A stretch of 64,000 nt of DNA from Microbacterium sp. cx-55 (GTDB lineage Bacteria; Actinomycetota; Actinomycetes; Actinomycetales; Microbacteriaceae), in NCBI RefSeq assembly GCF_021117345.1, contig NZ_CP088261.1:2852001-2916000 (forward strand). Direction: 5' to 3'. The translations under genes were made by a program, and so were the position numbers. Each line of letters begins with the position of its first letter. Position 1 is the first letter of the stretch. Positions 52,509-61,564 of the stretch are shown here, one piece after another. The notes under the pieces were generated by a model, which worked only from the letters and a program-made list of their open reading frames with translations, was not told where the DNA came from and ran no database searches.

Positions 52509-53693
52509 TCAGAGTCGTTCGATGACGGTGGCGTTCGCCATCCCGCCGCCCTCGCACATCGTCTGCAGCCCGAAGCGACCCCCGGTCGCCTCGAGGTGGG
52601 CGAGCAGCGTGCCGAGCAGGCGCGTGCCCGAAGAGCCGAGTGCATGCCCGAGCGCGATCGCGCCGCCGCGTGGGTTCAGGCGTTCGTCGTCGGCGCCGAG
52701 CTCGGCCGCCCACGCGAGCGGCACCGACGCGAACGCCTCGTTCACTTCGTACGCGTCGATGTCGTCGAGGCGCAGGCCGCTGCGTTCCAGGATGCGGCGG
52801 GTCGCCGGGATCGGCCCGGTCAGCATCAGCAGCGGGTCGTCGCCGACGACCGCGAACGCGTGGAACCGCGCGCGGGGCACGAGGCCCAGCGCGATCGCGC
52901 GCTCCTCGCTCATGATGAGCACCGCCGATGCACCGTCGGTCAGGGGAGACGACGTTCCCGCGGTGATGCGCCATTCGAGTTCGGGGAACCGGGCCGCCAT
53001 CTCGTCGGTGCGGAAGGCCGGAGCGAGCCCGGCAAGCCGCTCTGCCGTCGTCCCCGGGCGGACGGTCTCATCGACCGTGACGAGTCCGGCATCCGTTGCC
53101 ACCGGCACGAGCTGGCTGTCGAAGAAGCCGGCGGATGCGGCGGCCGCCGCGCGGTCGTGCGACCGGGCCGCGTACGCATCGAGGTCCGCGCGCCCGAGCG
53201 ACCACCGCGCGGCGATCAGCTCGGCAGAGACACCCTGCCCCACGAGTCCCTCGGGGTAGCGGGCGCGGAGCCCCGGCGACCACGGGGAACCCGCGACGGA
53301 TGCGGCGGCGCCGAGCGGCACGCGACTCATCGACTCCACCCCGCCGGCGATCACGATGTCCGCCGCGCCCGCCATGACGGCCTGCGCGGCGGCGTGCACG
53401 GCCTGCTGACTCGAGCCGCACTGCCGGTCGAGGGTCGTGCCCGGCACGGATTCGGCGAAGCCCGCCGCGAGCACAGCCTGCCGGGCGATGTTCATGCTCT
53501 GCTCGCCGACCTGGCTGACGCAGCCCAGCATCACGTCGTCGACGAGCACCGGATCGAGTCCGTTCCGCTCGACGATCGCGCGCAGCACGCCGGCGGCGAG
53601 GTCGACCGGATGCACGCCGCTCAGCGCACCACCCGGCTTTCCGCGCCCCGAGGGCGTTCGCACGACGTCGACGATGACGGCCGTGCGGGTCAT
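52509..53693 (-). CDS. Thiolase (acetyl-CoA acyltransferase)
   Basis: Thiolase-family enzyme of 394 residues. The acyl-carrying Cys92 is in D-R-Q-C-G-S-S, the active-site His in G-G-A-I-A-L-G-H-A-L-G-S-S-G, and the second Cys in Q-T-M-C-E-G-G-G-M-A. It cleaves 3-ketoacyl-CoA or condenses acetyl-CoA. ATG at 53693 is two bases after the prpC stop, so it is coupled to the methylcitrate genes, perhaps delivering propionyl-CoA from odd-chain or branched substrates. Confidence 0.9.
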   Translation of the reverse strand: MTRTAVIVDVVRTPSGRGKPGGALSGVHPVDLAAGVLRAIVERNGLDPVLVDDVMLGCVSQVGEQSMNIARQAVLAAGFAESVPGTTLDRQCGSSQQAVHAAAQAVMAGAADIVIAGGVESMSRVPLGAAASVAGSPWSPGLRARYPEGLVGQGVSAELIAARWSLGRADLDAYAARSHDRAAAAASAGFFDSQLVPVATDAGLVTVDETVRPGTTAERLAGLAPAFRTDEMAARFPELEWRITAGTSSPLTDGASAVLIMSEERAIALGLVPRARFHAFAVVGDDPLLMLTGPIPATRRILERSGLRLDDIDAYEVNEAFASVPLAWAAELGADDERLNPRGGAIALGHALGSSGTRLLGTLLAHLEATGGRFGLQTMCEGGGMANATVIERL

Positions 53694-53695
53694 CG

Positions 53696-54886
53696 TCAGA
53701 CCCGCTCTTCGGGCCGTCGGGCCGCGTCGCGCTCGGCGGCATCCTGCACGTAGCCGGGGATGTGCCGTTCGTCCGGGCCGATGTACGACGACAGCGGACG
53801 GATCAGCGCGTTCGCGGAGAACTGCTCCTGGATGTGGGCGGTCCACCCCGTCACGCGAGCCGCGACGAACAGCGGCGTGAAGGTGACCGTGTCGAATCCG
53901 ATCAGGTTGTAGACCGGGCCGGACGGATAGTCGAGGTTCGGGTAGATGCCCTTGCGCGCGACGAACTCCGACTCGAGCGTGCTGTACAGCGCGCCGATGT
54001 CGGGGCGGTCGTAGTGCTCGACGAGATCGTCGAGCGCCGCCTTCATGGTCGGCACGCGCGAGTCCCCGCGCTTGTAGACCCGGTGGCCGAATCCCATGAT
54101 CTTGCGCTTGGCGGCGAGGGCCTCATCGAGCCACTCGTCGACGTTGGCGGCATCGCCGATCTCGTCGAAGATGTGCAGCACGGCCTCGTTGGCGCCGCCG
54201 TGCAGCGGCCCCTTCAGCGCGCCGACGGCACCGACGACGGCCGAGTACAGGTCGCTGAGCGTCGACGCGATCACGCGTGCCGTGAAGGTCGACGCGTTGA
54301 ACGAGTGCTCGGCGTACAGCACCATCGAGCGGTTGAACGCGTCGACGACGACCTCGTCCGACTCTTCACCGAAGGTCATCCAGAGGAAGTTCGCGGCGTA
54401 GTCGAGGTCGTCGCGCGGCGCGATCGCCGTCGTCCCGCGGCGCCGACGCTGACCGTACGCGACGATCGCGGGAAGCGCGGCGAACAGTCGGATGCTGCGC
54501 GCCAGGTTCAGCTCGGGGTTGCCGCTCGCATCGAGCACCGAGCCGGAGCCGGCGAGGTCGGCGGCGCCGAGCACGCTGAGCGCGGTCCGCACCTCGTCCA
54601 TCGGGTGCGCATCGAGCGGCACGAGGTCGATGGCGGATTGCACCGCCGGGGTCAGCGCGCGATGCTCGCGCTCGAGACGACGCAGCTCGGCGAGTTGCGC
54701 ATCCGTCGGCAGGTCGCCGTGCCAGAGGAGGTACGCGACCGCCTCGAACGGCTGCGTCGCGGCGAGCTCCTGCACGGGATACCCGCGGTACAGCAGCGAA
54801 TTCGTCTCGGGATCGACCTTCGAGATGGCCGTCGTATCGGCCACCACTCCGGCGAGGCCCCGATGGACCTCGTTCTGCTCGGTCAT
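53696..54886 (-). CDS. prpC: 2-methylcitrate synthase
   Basis: Citrate-synthase-family enzyme of 396 residues condensing propionyl-CoA with oxaloacetate. The catalytic His are in L-H-G-G-A-N and G-F-G-H-R-V-Y-K and the Asp in N-L-D-Y-P-S-G. It is assigned as PrpC rather than citrate synthase because prpD and prpB are adjacent and it has the short N-terminus of methylcitrate synthases. ATG at 54886 has AAGGAG upstream. A 118-base gap with a palindrome separates it from prpB. Confidence 0.92.
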   Translation of the reverse strand: MTEQNEVHRGLAGVVADTTAISKVDPETNSLLYRGYPVQELAATQPFEAVAYLLWHGDLPTDAQLAELRRLEREHRALTPAVQSAIDLVPLDAHPMDEVRTALSVLGAADLAGSGSVLDASGNPELNLARSIRLFAALPAIVAYGQRRRRGTTAIAPRDDLDYAANFLWMTFGEESDEVVVDAFNRSMVLYAEHSFNASTFTARVIASTLSDLYSAVVGAVGALKGPLHGGANEAVLHIFDEIGDAANVDEWLDEALAAKRKIMGFGHRVYKRGDSRVPTMKAALDDLVEHYDRPDIGALYSTLESEFVARKGIYPNLDYPSGPVYNLIGFDTVTFTPLFVAARVTGWTAHIQEQFSANALIRPLSSYIGPDERHIPGYVQDAAERDAARRPEERV

Positions 54887-54908
54887 GTCACTCCTTCGTG
54901 ATGCGCGC

Positions 54909-54973
54909 CGTGTTCCCCGCGCCCGTATGCCGAATTATGCCGCTGAACCGCAGCGGCAGATTTCGGAACACGG
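54909..54973. repeat. Palindrome between prpB and prpC
   Basis: CCGTGTTCC (54909-54917) pairs with GGAACACGG (54965-54973). Inside is a hairpin TGCCGCTG/CAGCGGCA (54938-54945 and 54951-54958) with a five-base loop, extended by CCGAA/TTCGG. It could be a regulator site for the prp genes or an attenuating hairpin. Confidence 0.6.
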
Positions 54974-55004
54974 AACGCGATGAACAGGACACGGATGCGT
55001 GGGG

Positions 55005-55904
55005 TCAGCGTTCGACGTGGAAGTCGAAAACGCTTTGGTCGAAGCGGTTGTACTGCTCGTAGTCGATCAGGTCGTAGAGATCGGCGCGGTGCTGCATCTC
55101 CCCGAGCTTCGCACGGAGATGGCCTTCGGCGGTGAGCTCGTCGAGGGCGCGGTCGGCGGCGCCCATCGCGATGCGCAGCAGCGATACCGGCCAGATCACG
55201 ATGTTGACGCCCGCATCCCGCAGCTGCGCGGTCGAGAACAGTTCGCTCTTCCCGAACTCGGTCATGTTCGCGAGGATCGGCACGTCGAGCGCGGCGCGCA
55301 TCGCCTCGAACTCGCCGAGGTCGCGCATCGCCTCGGGGAAAACCGCATCCGCCCCCGCATCGACGAGGGCCTTCGCGCGGTTGATCGCCACGTCCAACCC
55401 CTCGACAGCGCGCACGTCGGTGCGGGCCATGATCAGGAAGTTCGGATCCCGCCGGGCATCCACGGCCGCGCGGATGCGCTTGACCGCGGTATCGGCATCG
55501 ACGACCGACTTGCCGTCGAGATGCCCGCAGCGCTTCGGGTTGACTTGGTCCTCGATGTGCGCGCCGCCGAGACCGGCGTCTTCGAGGGTCTGGATGCTGC
55601 GCGCCACGTTCATCGGCTCACCGAACCCCGTGTCGGCGTCGATGATGGCGGGGAGCTCAGTCATCCGGGCGATCTGCTGACCCCGGCCGGCGACCTCGGT
55701 GAGCGTCGTCAACCCGATGTCGGGCAGGCCCAGGTCGGCGGCGAGCACCGCACCCGAGATGTACACGCCATCGAATCCCTTGCGCTCGATCAACCGCGCC
55801 GACAGCGGGTTGAACGCGCCCGGGAAACGCAGCAGCTCACCCGACGCGAGCCGTTCGCGCAGCAACCGACGCTTCTCGGCCGCGGATGTGGTGGCGTACA
55901 GCAT
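55005..55904 (-). CDS. prpB: Methylisocitrate lyase
   Basis: PEP-mutase/isocitrate-lyase superfamily enzyme of 299 residues that splits 2-methylisocitrate to pyruvate and succinate. The metal-binding D-A-D-T-G-F-G and the PrpB signature K-R-C-G-H-L (catalytic Cys) are present. ATG at 55904 shares one base with the prpD stop, so both are coupled. Confidence 0.93.
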   Translation of the reverse strand: MLYATTSAAEKRRLLRERLASGELLRFPGAFNPLSARLIERKGFDGVYISGAVLAADLGLPDIGLTTLTEVAGRGQQIARMTELPAIIDADTGFGEPMNVARSIQTLEDAGLGGAHIEDQVNPKRCGHLDGKSVVDADTAVKRIRAAVDARRDPNFLIMARTDVRAVEGLDVAINRAKALVDAGADAVFPEAMRDLGEFEAMRAALDVPILANMTEFGKSELFSTAQLRDAGVNIVIWPVSLLRIAMGAADRALDELTAEGHLRAKLGEMQHRADLYDLIDYEQYNRFDQSVFDFHVER

Positions 55905-57430
55905 CAGAACAGACCCTTGGGCGCCGGCGCCGAGAGGATCACGCCGGGCTTCGCGACGATCGAGAGCTGGCGCACCTCGTCGACACTGAGCTCGGGAAGA
56001 CGCTGCACGAGAGCGAGGAATCGCTCGATCTCGGCCGCATCCAGCACCGGTTCGGCGAGGATGCGGAACTTGCGGATGTAGTCGGCCCGCGCGAACGGGC
56101 GAGCGCCCAGCGGGTGCGCGTCGGCGACCGCGATCTCGTCGACGATCGTCGAGCCGTCGGTCAGGCGGATCTCCACCCGGCCGCCGAAAGCCTTCTCGTC
56201 GGGGTCGTCGGAGTGGTACCGGCGGGTCCATTCCGCATCCTCGGCGGTCGTGACCTTCTGCCACAGCGCGACCGTGTCGGCGCGTCCGGCGCGCTCCGGC
56301 GTGTACGAGTCGACGTGGTGCCAGCTGCCGCCCTGCAGGGCGACGGTGAAGATGTACGGGATCGAGTGATCCAACGTCTCCCGGGATGCCGCCGGGTCGT
56401 ACTTCTGCGGGTCGTTCGCTCCCGAACCGATCACGAAGTGCGTGTGATGGCTGGTGTGCAGCACGACCGACTCGATGTTCTCCGGGTCGCGCAGCGCCGG
56501 ATTCTCGGCCCCGAGGCGCCGGGCCAGATCGATCCACGCCTGCGCCTGGTACTCGGCCGAATGCTCCTTCGTATACGAGTCGAGAATCGCGCGCTTCGGC
56601 TCGCCCTCGGCCGGCAACGGCACGTCGTACGACGCGTCGGGGCCGTCCAGCATCCACGCCACGACACCGTCCTCGCCCTCGTAGATCGGCGACGGCGAGG
56701 TCTCACCGCGCATCGCCCGGTCGACAGCCTCGACCGCCATCTTCCCCGCGAACGCCGGGGCGTGCGCCTTCCATGTCGAGATCTCACCCTTGCGCGACTG
56801 CCGGGTCGCGGTGGTCGTGTGCAGCGCCTGCCCGATCGCCTGGAAGATCGTCTCGACGGGGAGCCCGAGGAGCGTACCGATTCCGGCGGCGGCCGACGGC
56901 CCCAGGTGCGCGACGTGGTCGATCTTGTGCTTGTGCAGGCAGATCGCCCGAACGAGATCGATCTGGATCTCGTACCCCGTCGCGATGCCGCGAAGCAGCG
57001 CCGCGCCATCCGCCCCCACATGCTGCGCGACCGCGAGGATCGGCGGGATGTTGTCACCGGGGTGCGAATAGTCGGCGGCGAGGAACGTGTCGTGGTAGTC
57101 CAGCTCGCGGACGGCGACCCCGTTCGCCCACGCGGCCCACTCCGGGCTCGAACGCCGCTCGAGCGCGCACCCGAACACGGTCGCCCCGTTTCCGCCGATC
57201 GAGACCGCGTGGTCGAGCGCCTGCTGGCGCGCGGCGCTCACGGGCCGCCGGGTGAGGGATGCCGCCGCCACGGCCGCGTTGTCGATCAGCCGGTTGACGA
57301 TCATGTCGACCACGTCGTCGTCGACGGCCACGGGGTCGGCGGCGACCTGGGCGATGTGCCACGCGAGCTGCCCCTCGCGGGCGAGGTTCTCGTCACTGCG
57401 ATGGACGCGCAGGTGGTGCGTGATGGTCAT
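55904..57430 (-). CDS. prpD: 2-methylcitrate dehydratase
   Basis: MmgE/PrpD-family dehydratase of 508 residues turning 2-methylcitrate into 2-methyl-cis-aconitate. It starts [10 protein letters not shown] and has R-E-L-D-Y-H-D-T-F and [12 protein letters not shown] of the family. ATG at 57430 has GGGAGC upstream. First gene of prpD-prpB-prpC-thiolase; no linked regulator is seen, but the 293-base upstream region is available for one. Confidence 0.93.
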   Translation of the reverse strand: MTITHHLRVHRSDENLAREGQLAWHIAQVAADPVAVDDDVVDMIVNRLIDNAAVAAASLTRRPVSAARQQALDHAVSIGGNGATVFGCALERRSSPEWAAWANGVAVRELDYHDTFLAADYSHPGDNIPPILAVAQHVGADGAALLRGIATGYEIQIDLVRAICLHKHKIDHVAHLGPSAAAGIGTLLGLPVETIFQAIGQALHTTTATRQSRKGEISTWKAHAPAFAGKMAVEAVDRAMRGETSPSPIYEGEDGVVAWMLDGPDASYDVPLPAEGEPKRAILDSYTKEHSAEYQAQAWIDLARRLGAENPALRDPENIESVVLHTSHHTHFVIGSGANDPQKYDPAASRETLDHSIPYIFTVALQGGSWHHVDSYTPERAGRADTVALWQKVTTAEDAEWTRRYHSDDPDEKAFGGRVEIRLTDGSTIVDEIAVADAHPLGARPFARADYIRKFRILAEPVLDAAEIERFLALVQRLPELSVDEVRQLSIVAKPGVILSAPAPKGLF

Positions 57431-57597
57431 GATGCTCCCGGATGGTGGGCGGCGCGGCCGGCGCCGAAGTCTGGCATCCACGGCGCTGCGGACGGCTCAC
57501 CCTCCACCGTACGACAGCGCGGCCGCGACGGCTCGCCCGCGTGCGGTGCGGGGAAGCCGATCCGTCGCGGGCCACTCTCCTGCTCACTCGGCCCGTC

Positions 57598-57659
57598 GCG
57601 CGCCAGTTTCCTGCTCACGCGCCTCAGATCTGAAGCGCGGGAGCAGAAAAGTAGCGCGC
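57598..57659. terminator. Long imperfect palindrome between NUDIX and prpD genes
   Basis: Thirty-one-base arms meeting at CAGATCTG, with five mismatches (57598-57628 and 57629-57659). The left arm is partly repeated just upstream (57571-57592, CTCCTGCTCAC). It probably ends the reductase/NUDIX transcript. No gene is seen in 57431-57723. Confidence 0.65.
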
Positions 57660-57723
57660 CGGGCGGGGTGATGGCGGACGCGGGCGGCGAGAGGGGAGAC
57701 GGCGGACGCGCGAGGCTGGCGAG

Positions 57724-58209
57724 CTACCCCTCGGGCCCGGCGGCGCGCGCGGCCTCCAGCGCGTCGATCGCGGGGCGTTGCCCTTTCACGAGCAGCTCAC
57801 GCGCGCGGGCGGGAGTGACCCATGCGACACGGTCCACCTCGGGGAAGGATGCGGTACGCTCCGACCGCGGCGGCCACCCCATCTCGAACTCACCGAAACT
57901 CAGCACGGTGAGATCGAGATCGCCGCCCTGGGCGACGAAGACCGTCACGCGCTTGCCGGAGGCGTACGCGAACGTGCCGAGCTCGACGAAGGCCGACGGG
58001 CCGGCGGGGGCGGTGACGCCGAGCTCCTCTCGGAACTCGCGCGCCGCCGCATCCGCCGCCGACTCTTCCGCCGGGTCGAACTCCCCCTTGGGGATCGACC
58101 AGGCGCCCTCGTTCTTGCGCGCCCAGAACGGGCCGCCCATGTGCGCGATCAGCACCTCGAGCGCCCGCTGCCCCCGGTAGAGCAAGAGCCCCGCGCTGCG
58201 GATGGTCAT
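57724..58209 (-). CDS. NUDIX hydrolase
   Basis: Pyrophosphohydrolase of 161 residues. The full Nudix box is present: G-E-F-D-P-A-E then seven residues, R-E-F-R-E-E-L-G-V. The N-terminus S-A-G-L-L-L-Y and W-S-I-P-K-G-E match the group that cleaves dinucleoside polyphosphates or damaged nucleotides; the substrate is not determined. ATG at 58209 lies two bases after the reductase gene's stop, so the two are one operon. Confidence 0.9.
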   Translation of the reverse strand: MTIRSAGLLLYRGQRALEVLIAHMGGPFWARKNEGAWSIPKGEFDPAEESAADAAAREFREELGVTAPAGPSAFVELGTFAYASGKRVTVFVAQGGDLDLTVLSFGEFEMGWPPRSERTASFPEVDRVAWVTPARARELLVKGQRPAIDALEAARAAGPEG

Positions 58210-58211
58210 CG

Positions 58212-59222
58212 TCAGTCGGTCGGACGGCCCTTCGGCGACACGGTCTTCGCCGGATCGGTCTCGGCAACGCCCGAGAGGGCATCGTCGATGGCCGTCATCA
58301 CGTCGGCGTCGAGCACGACGCCGGACGCCTTGACCGTGTCGTCGAGCTGCTCGGGACGCGAAGCTCCCACGAGAGCGGCCGAGACGTTCGGGTTCTGCAG
58401 CACCCACGCGATTGCGAGCTGCGGCATCGTCAGCCCTGCCTGCTCAGCGACCGGCTTCAGCCGCTGCACGGCCTCGAGCACCTCGTCGCGGAGGAAGTTC
58501 TTGATGAAGTTCGCTCCGCTCTTGTCATCGGTCGCCCGCGATCCGGCGGGCACGGCCTGACCCGGAAGGTACTTTCCGCTCAGCACGCCCTGCGCCATCG
58601 GCGACCAGACGATCTGCGAGATGCCGAGCTCTTCCGAGGTCGGCACGACCTTCTCCTCGATGACCCGCCACAGCGCCGAGTACTGCGGCTGGTTCGAGAT
58701 GAGCTGGAACCCGAGTTCCTTCGACAGCGCGTGACCGGCGCGAAGCTGCTCGGCGTTCCATTCGGACACACCGATGTACAGCACCTTGCCCTGGCGGACG
58801 AGGTCGGCGAAAGCCTGCATCGTCTCTTCGAGGGGAGTTTCGTAGTCGTACCGGTGCGCCTGGTACAGGTCGACGTAGTCGACGCCGAGCCGGCGGAGTG
58901 AGCCGTTGATGCTGTCGAGAATGTGCTTGCGGCTGAGTCCCTGGTCGTTGGGACCCGCGGGGCCGGTCGGCCAGTAGACCTTCGTGAAGATCTCGAGCGA
59001 CTCGCGACGCTGCCCCTTCAGCGCCTCGCCGAGCACCTCTTCGGCGGCGGTGTTCGCGTAGGCGTCGGCCGTGTCGAAGCTCGTGATGCCGAGGTCGAGT
59101 GCGCGGTGCACCGTGGCGACCGCGGCCTCGTTCTCGACCTGCGAGGCGTGCGTGATCCAGTTGCCGTAGGTGATCTCCGAGACCTTGAAACCACTGTTGC
59201 CGAGATAGCGATAATTGACCAT
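58212..59222 (-). CDS. Aldo/keto reductase, potassium-channel beta-like
   Basis: NADPH-dependent oxidoreductase of 336 residues. Tyr in D-T-A-D-A-Y, Lys in F-T-K-V-Y-W, His in Y-Q-A-H-R-Y, and the late G-A-S-R-P-E-Q-L-D-D match the group of voltage-gated potassium channel beta-subunit-like reductases. The substrate is unknown. ATG at 59222 has purines touching it, too near for a Shine-Dalgarno, and TAGCGT six bases upstream, so a leaderless mRNA is likely. Confidence 0.9.
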   Translation of the reverse strand: MVNYRYLGNSGFKVSEITYGNWITHASQVENEAAVATVHRALDLGITSFDTADAYANTAAEEVLGEALKGQRRESLEIFTKVYWPTGPAGPNDQGLSRKHILDSINGSLRRLGVDYVDLYQAHRYDYETPLEETMQAFADLVRQGKVLYIGVSEWNAEQLRAGHALSKELGFQLISNQPQYSALWRVIEEKVVPTSEELGISQIVWSPMAQGVLSGKYLPGQAVPAGSRATDDKSGANFIKNFLRDEVLEAVQRLKPVAEQAGLTMPQLAIAWVLQNPNVSAALVGASRPEQLDDTVKASGVVLDADVMTAIDDALSGVAETDPAKTVSPKGRPTD

Positions 59223-59228
59223 TCCTCC

Positions 59229-59234
59229 ACGCTA
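59229..59234 (-). promoter_or_regulatory. -10 hexamer placing the reductase on a leaderless mRNA
   Basis: TAGCGT lies six bases before the ATG at 59222, the same hexamer and spacing as at galT. Confidence 0.55.
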
Positions 59235-59333
59235 ACGGCGGCTCCGGATGCGGGGGCCGCGCTTGACTTCTCCGTGACGCGGGCGGGCGATTTGGGGGCG
59301 GCGCGCAGTCCTGTGGACTCTCCGGCCGTATCC

Positions 59334-59402
59334 GCGAGACTGCATCTGGGCGCCGAGAGTGCGGGGTAACCCCACTGTCTCGGCGCGAAGTTGCAGTCTC
59401 GC
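59334..59402. repeat. Family B palindrome, copy 3, between divergent genes
   Basis: GCGAGACTGCA (59334-59344) and perfect complement (59392-59402), middle stem GCGCCGAGA with complement (59350-59358 and 59378-59386), and a central GGGGTAACCCC. Pairing extends two bases beyond. Unlike other copies it lies between divergent genes, so it does not simply end a transcript. Confidence 0.87.
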
Positions 59403-59512
59403 GGGGCTCGACGCCGGCGTCCCGAGGCGCATCAAAAGCGAGCCACGTTTGACCGCCTAACCTGGGAATCGGGTACCGGGGTGATGTCGGAGGTCGGTGC
59501 GAGACTCAAGAC

Positions 59513-60928
59513 ATGAACGGGACGATCCGCATCATCCGCGACCTCGAGTCGCGGCTGGGTGCGGTCGCGTCCGAGGTCTTCGCCGAGGGCGCGCTGCGCT
59601 CCGCCACGGACGACGACGTCCTCGCGGTGATGGATGCGGCGGCGGCAGTCATCCGTCGAGCCGAAGCACTCGTCACCGAGGCTGCAGGAGAAGTGCAGGC
59701 ACGCTCCGCCTCGAGCGCACGAGCGGAGCGCATGACGACGCGATACGGATGCCGGCACACCCGTGAGCTGATCCAGCGCGTGACGCGCACATCGGGCCGC
59801 ACCTCCGGCGACTACGCGCGCGCCGGTGCCGCTACCGCGACCCGGAGGGCACTGACCGGCGACACTCTGCCCGCTCCGTACCCCGCTCTGCGCGCCGCAG
59901 TCGCCGCCGGAGCCATCGGCGTCGACGCCGTGACGGCGGTTTCCGCGACCCTCGATGCTGCGGATATCTCCGCGGAGCAGCGCGCCGCGGCCGAGACGGA
60001 GCTCGCCGCGAGTGCCCGAGGTGAAGGGGCCGACGAAAACGGGCTGCCGACGGCAGACGATCTGCGGCTGCAGGCCCAGGTGTGGGCGATGTACCTCGAC
60101 CCCGACGGCGCCGAACCCCGCGCGGATGCGGCCGAGCGTCACCGCGGGCTGGTCCTCGGTGCCTGTCGCGACGGCCGCGTGCCGATCCGCGGCGAACTGC
60201 TCCCTGAAGTCGCTGCCCCGCTCACGCGCCTCGACCACGCGATCAACAACCCGCGCGCCCGCGTCACTTTCCGAGACAACACCGAGCTCGAATCCGAGCC
60301 CGAATCCGAAGAAGACGCACCTGTCGATTCCCGGACCCGTCCGCAGAAGCTCCACGATGCGTTCGCGACCGCGCTCAACGTCGCCGCCCGGTCGAGCGAG
60401 GTCCCCACCATCGGGGGTGCAGCCCCCACACTGCTCGTGTCGGTCCGGCACGAAGACCTCGCTTCCGGACACGGCGTCGCGCACCTCGACGGCATCGACG
60501 AGCCGGTCCCGCTGTCCGTCGCACGCCGCATCGCGTGTTCGGGCAGCGTGCAGCACGTCGTCTTCGATCGGGCCGGTCGCATCGCGCGCATCGAGATCCC
60601 GGATCGCGTCTTCGACCATCATCAGCGACGCGCGATCACCCTGCGCGACGGCGGCTGCATCATTCCGGGTTGCGATGTGCCGGCCGCGTGGTGCGAGATC
60701 CATCACGTGCACGAGGCGGCGACGGGCGGACCCACGAGCACCGACAACGGCGTCCTGCTTTGCTGGCATCACCACCGCACCCTCGACAGCGGGGGCTGGT
60801 CGGTCAGAATGCGTCGCGGCGTCCCCGAGGTGCGCGGCCCCGGATGGTGGGATCCCGGCGGCACCTGGCGGCGAGTGGCGAAGTCCCCGACCCGCACCCT
60901 CGACCGCTACATCGCTGCGCGAACGTGA
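59513..60928 (+). CDS. HNH endonuclease domain protein with DUF222 (13E12-type)
   Basis: Protein of 471 residues. The N-terminal two thirds is the DUF222 (13E12 repeat) domain. The C-terminal HNH domain has C-x-x-P-A-A-W-C-E-I-H-H-V-H-E, G-G-P-T-S-T-D-N-G-V-L-L-C-W-H-H-H-R. Members occur in many copies in actinobacterial genomes; nuclease activity and role are unproven. The central stretch E-S-E-P-E-S-E-E-D is acidic. No good Shine-Dalgarno is near the ATG at 59513. It ends nine bases before the converging response-regulator gene. Confidence 0.88.
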   Translation: MNGTIRIIRDLESRLGAVASEVFAEGALRSATDDDVLAVMDAAAAVIRRAEALVTEAAGEVQARSASSARAERMTTRYGCRHTRELIQRVTRTSGRTSGDYARAGAATATRRALTGDTLPAPYPALRAAVAAGAIGVDAVTAVSATLDAADISAEQRAAAETELAASARGEGADENGLPTADDLRLQAQVWAMYLDPDGAEPRADAAERHRGLVLGACRDGRVPIRGELLPEVAAPLTRLDHAINNPRARVTFRDNTELESEPESEEDAPVDSRTRPQKLHDAFATALNVAARSSEVPTIGGAAPTLLVSVRHEDLASGHGVAHLDGIDEPVPLSVARRIACSGSVQHVVFDRAGRIARIEIPDRVFDHHQRRAITLRDGGCIIPGCDVPAAWCEIHHVHEAATGGPTSTDNGVLLCWHHHRTLDSGGWSVRMRRGVPEVRGPGWWDPGGTWRRVAKSPTRTLDRYIAART

Positions 60929-60937
60929 CGGGCCCCG

Positions 60938-61564
60938 TCAGATCAGCCCGAGCTCCATGGCACGGGTGACGGCGCGGGTGCGGTCCCGCACCTCGAGCTT
61001 CGTGAACGCGTGCATCAGGTGCGTCTTCACCGTCGCCTCGCCCAGGTAGAGGCGCTCACCGATGGCCCGGTTGCTGTGCCCGGCGGCGACCAGACGCAGC
61101 ACCTCCACTTCGCGCGGCGACAGCACCGGGGCGTCGGGCTCCTTCGGGCGCCCCGCCTGCCGCACCAGCACCCGGCTCACGCTCGGCGCGAGCGCCACCT
61201 CACCCTGCGCGACGGCGCGGATGCCGGCCAGCAGCTCCGCCTCGGGCGATGCCTTCAGCAGGTAGCCACGAGCCCCCGCCCCGATCGCCCGCAAGATCGC
61301 GTCATCCGTCTCGTAGGTCGTCAGCACGAGCACCCGCGCATCCGGATCCGCGGCGACGATCTGCTCGGTCGCCTCATCGCCGTCCATTCCCGGCATCCGC
61401 AGGTCCATCAGAACGAGATCGGGAGCGACGGATGCGGCGAGCGCCACCGCCTCCGCGCCAGTCGCTGCCGTGCCGACCACCTCCATGTCGGGCGCCGCGG
61501 CCACCAGGGCGACGAGCCCCGCCCGCACGATCGGGTGATCGTCAGCGATGAGAACTCGGATCAT
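60938..61564 (-). CDS. NarL/LuxR-family response regulator
   Basis: Two-component response regulator of 208 residues. The receiver domain has the phospho-acceptor Asp54 in V-L-M-D-L-R-M-P-G-M. The C-terminal LuxR helix-turn-helix is L-S-P-R-E-V-E-V-L-R-L-V-A-A-G with N-R-A-I-G-E-R-L. It overlaps the kinase gene by four bases, and probably controls the ABC exporter genes upstream in the same operon. Confidence 0.93.
   Translation of the reverse strand: MIRVLIADDHPIVRAGLVALVAAAPDMEVVGTAATGAEAVALAASVAPDLVLMDLRMPGMDGDEATEQIVAADPDARVLVLTTYETDDAILRAIGAGARGYLLKASPEAELLAGIRAVAQGEVALAPSVSRVLVRQAGRPKEPDAPVLSPREVEVLRLVAAGHSNRAIGERLYLGEATVKTHLMHAFTKLEVRDRTRAVTRAMELGLI

Noticed and set aside
59513..60928. 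Mobile element or intron-encoded HNH homing endonuclease
   Set aside because: DUF222-HNH proteins of this kind are common stand-alone genes in actinobacteria. No inverted or direct flanking repeats or interrupted gene are seen; the nearby palindrome belongs to family B, also found elsewhere.
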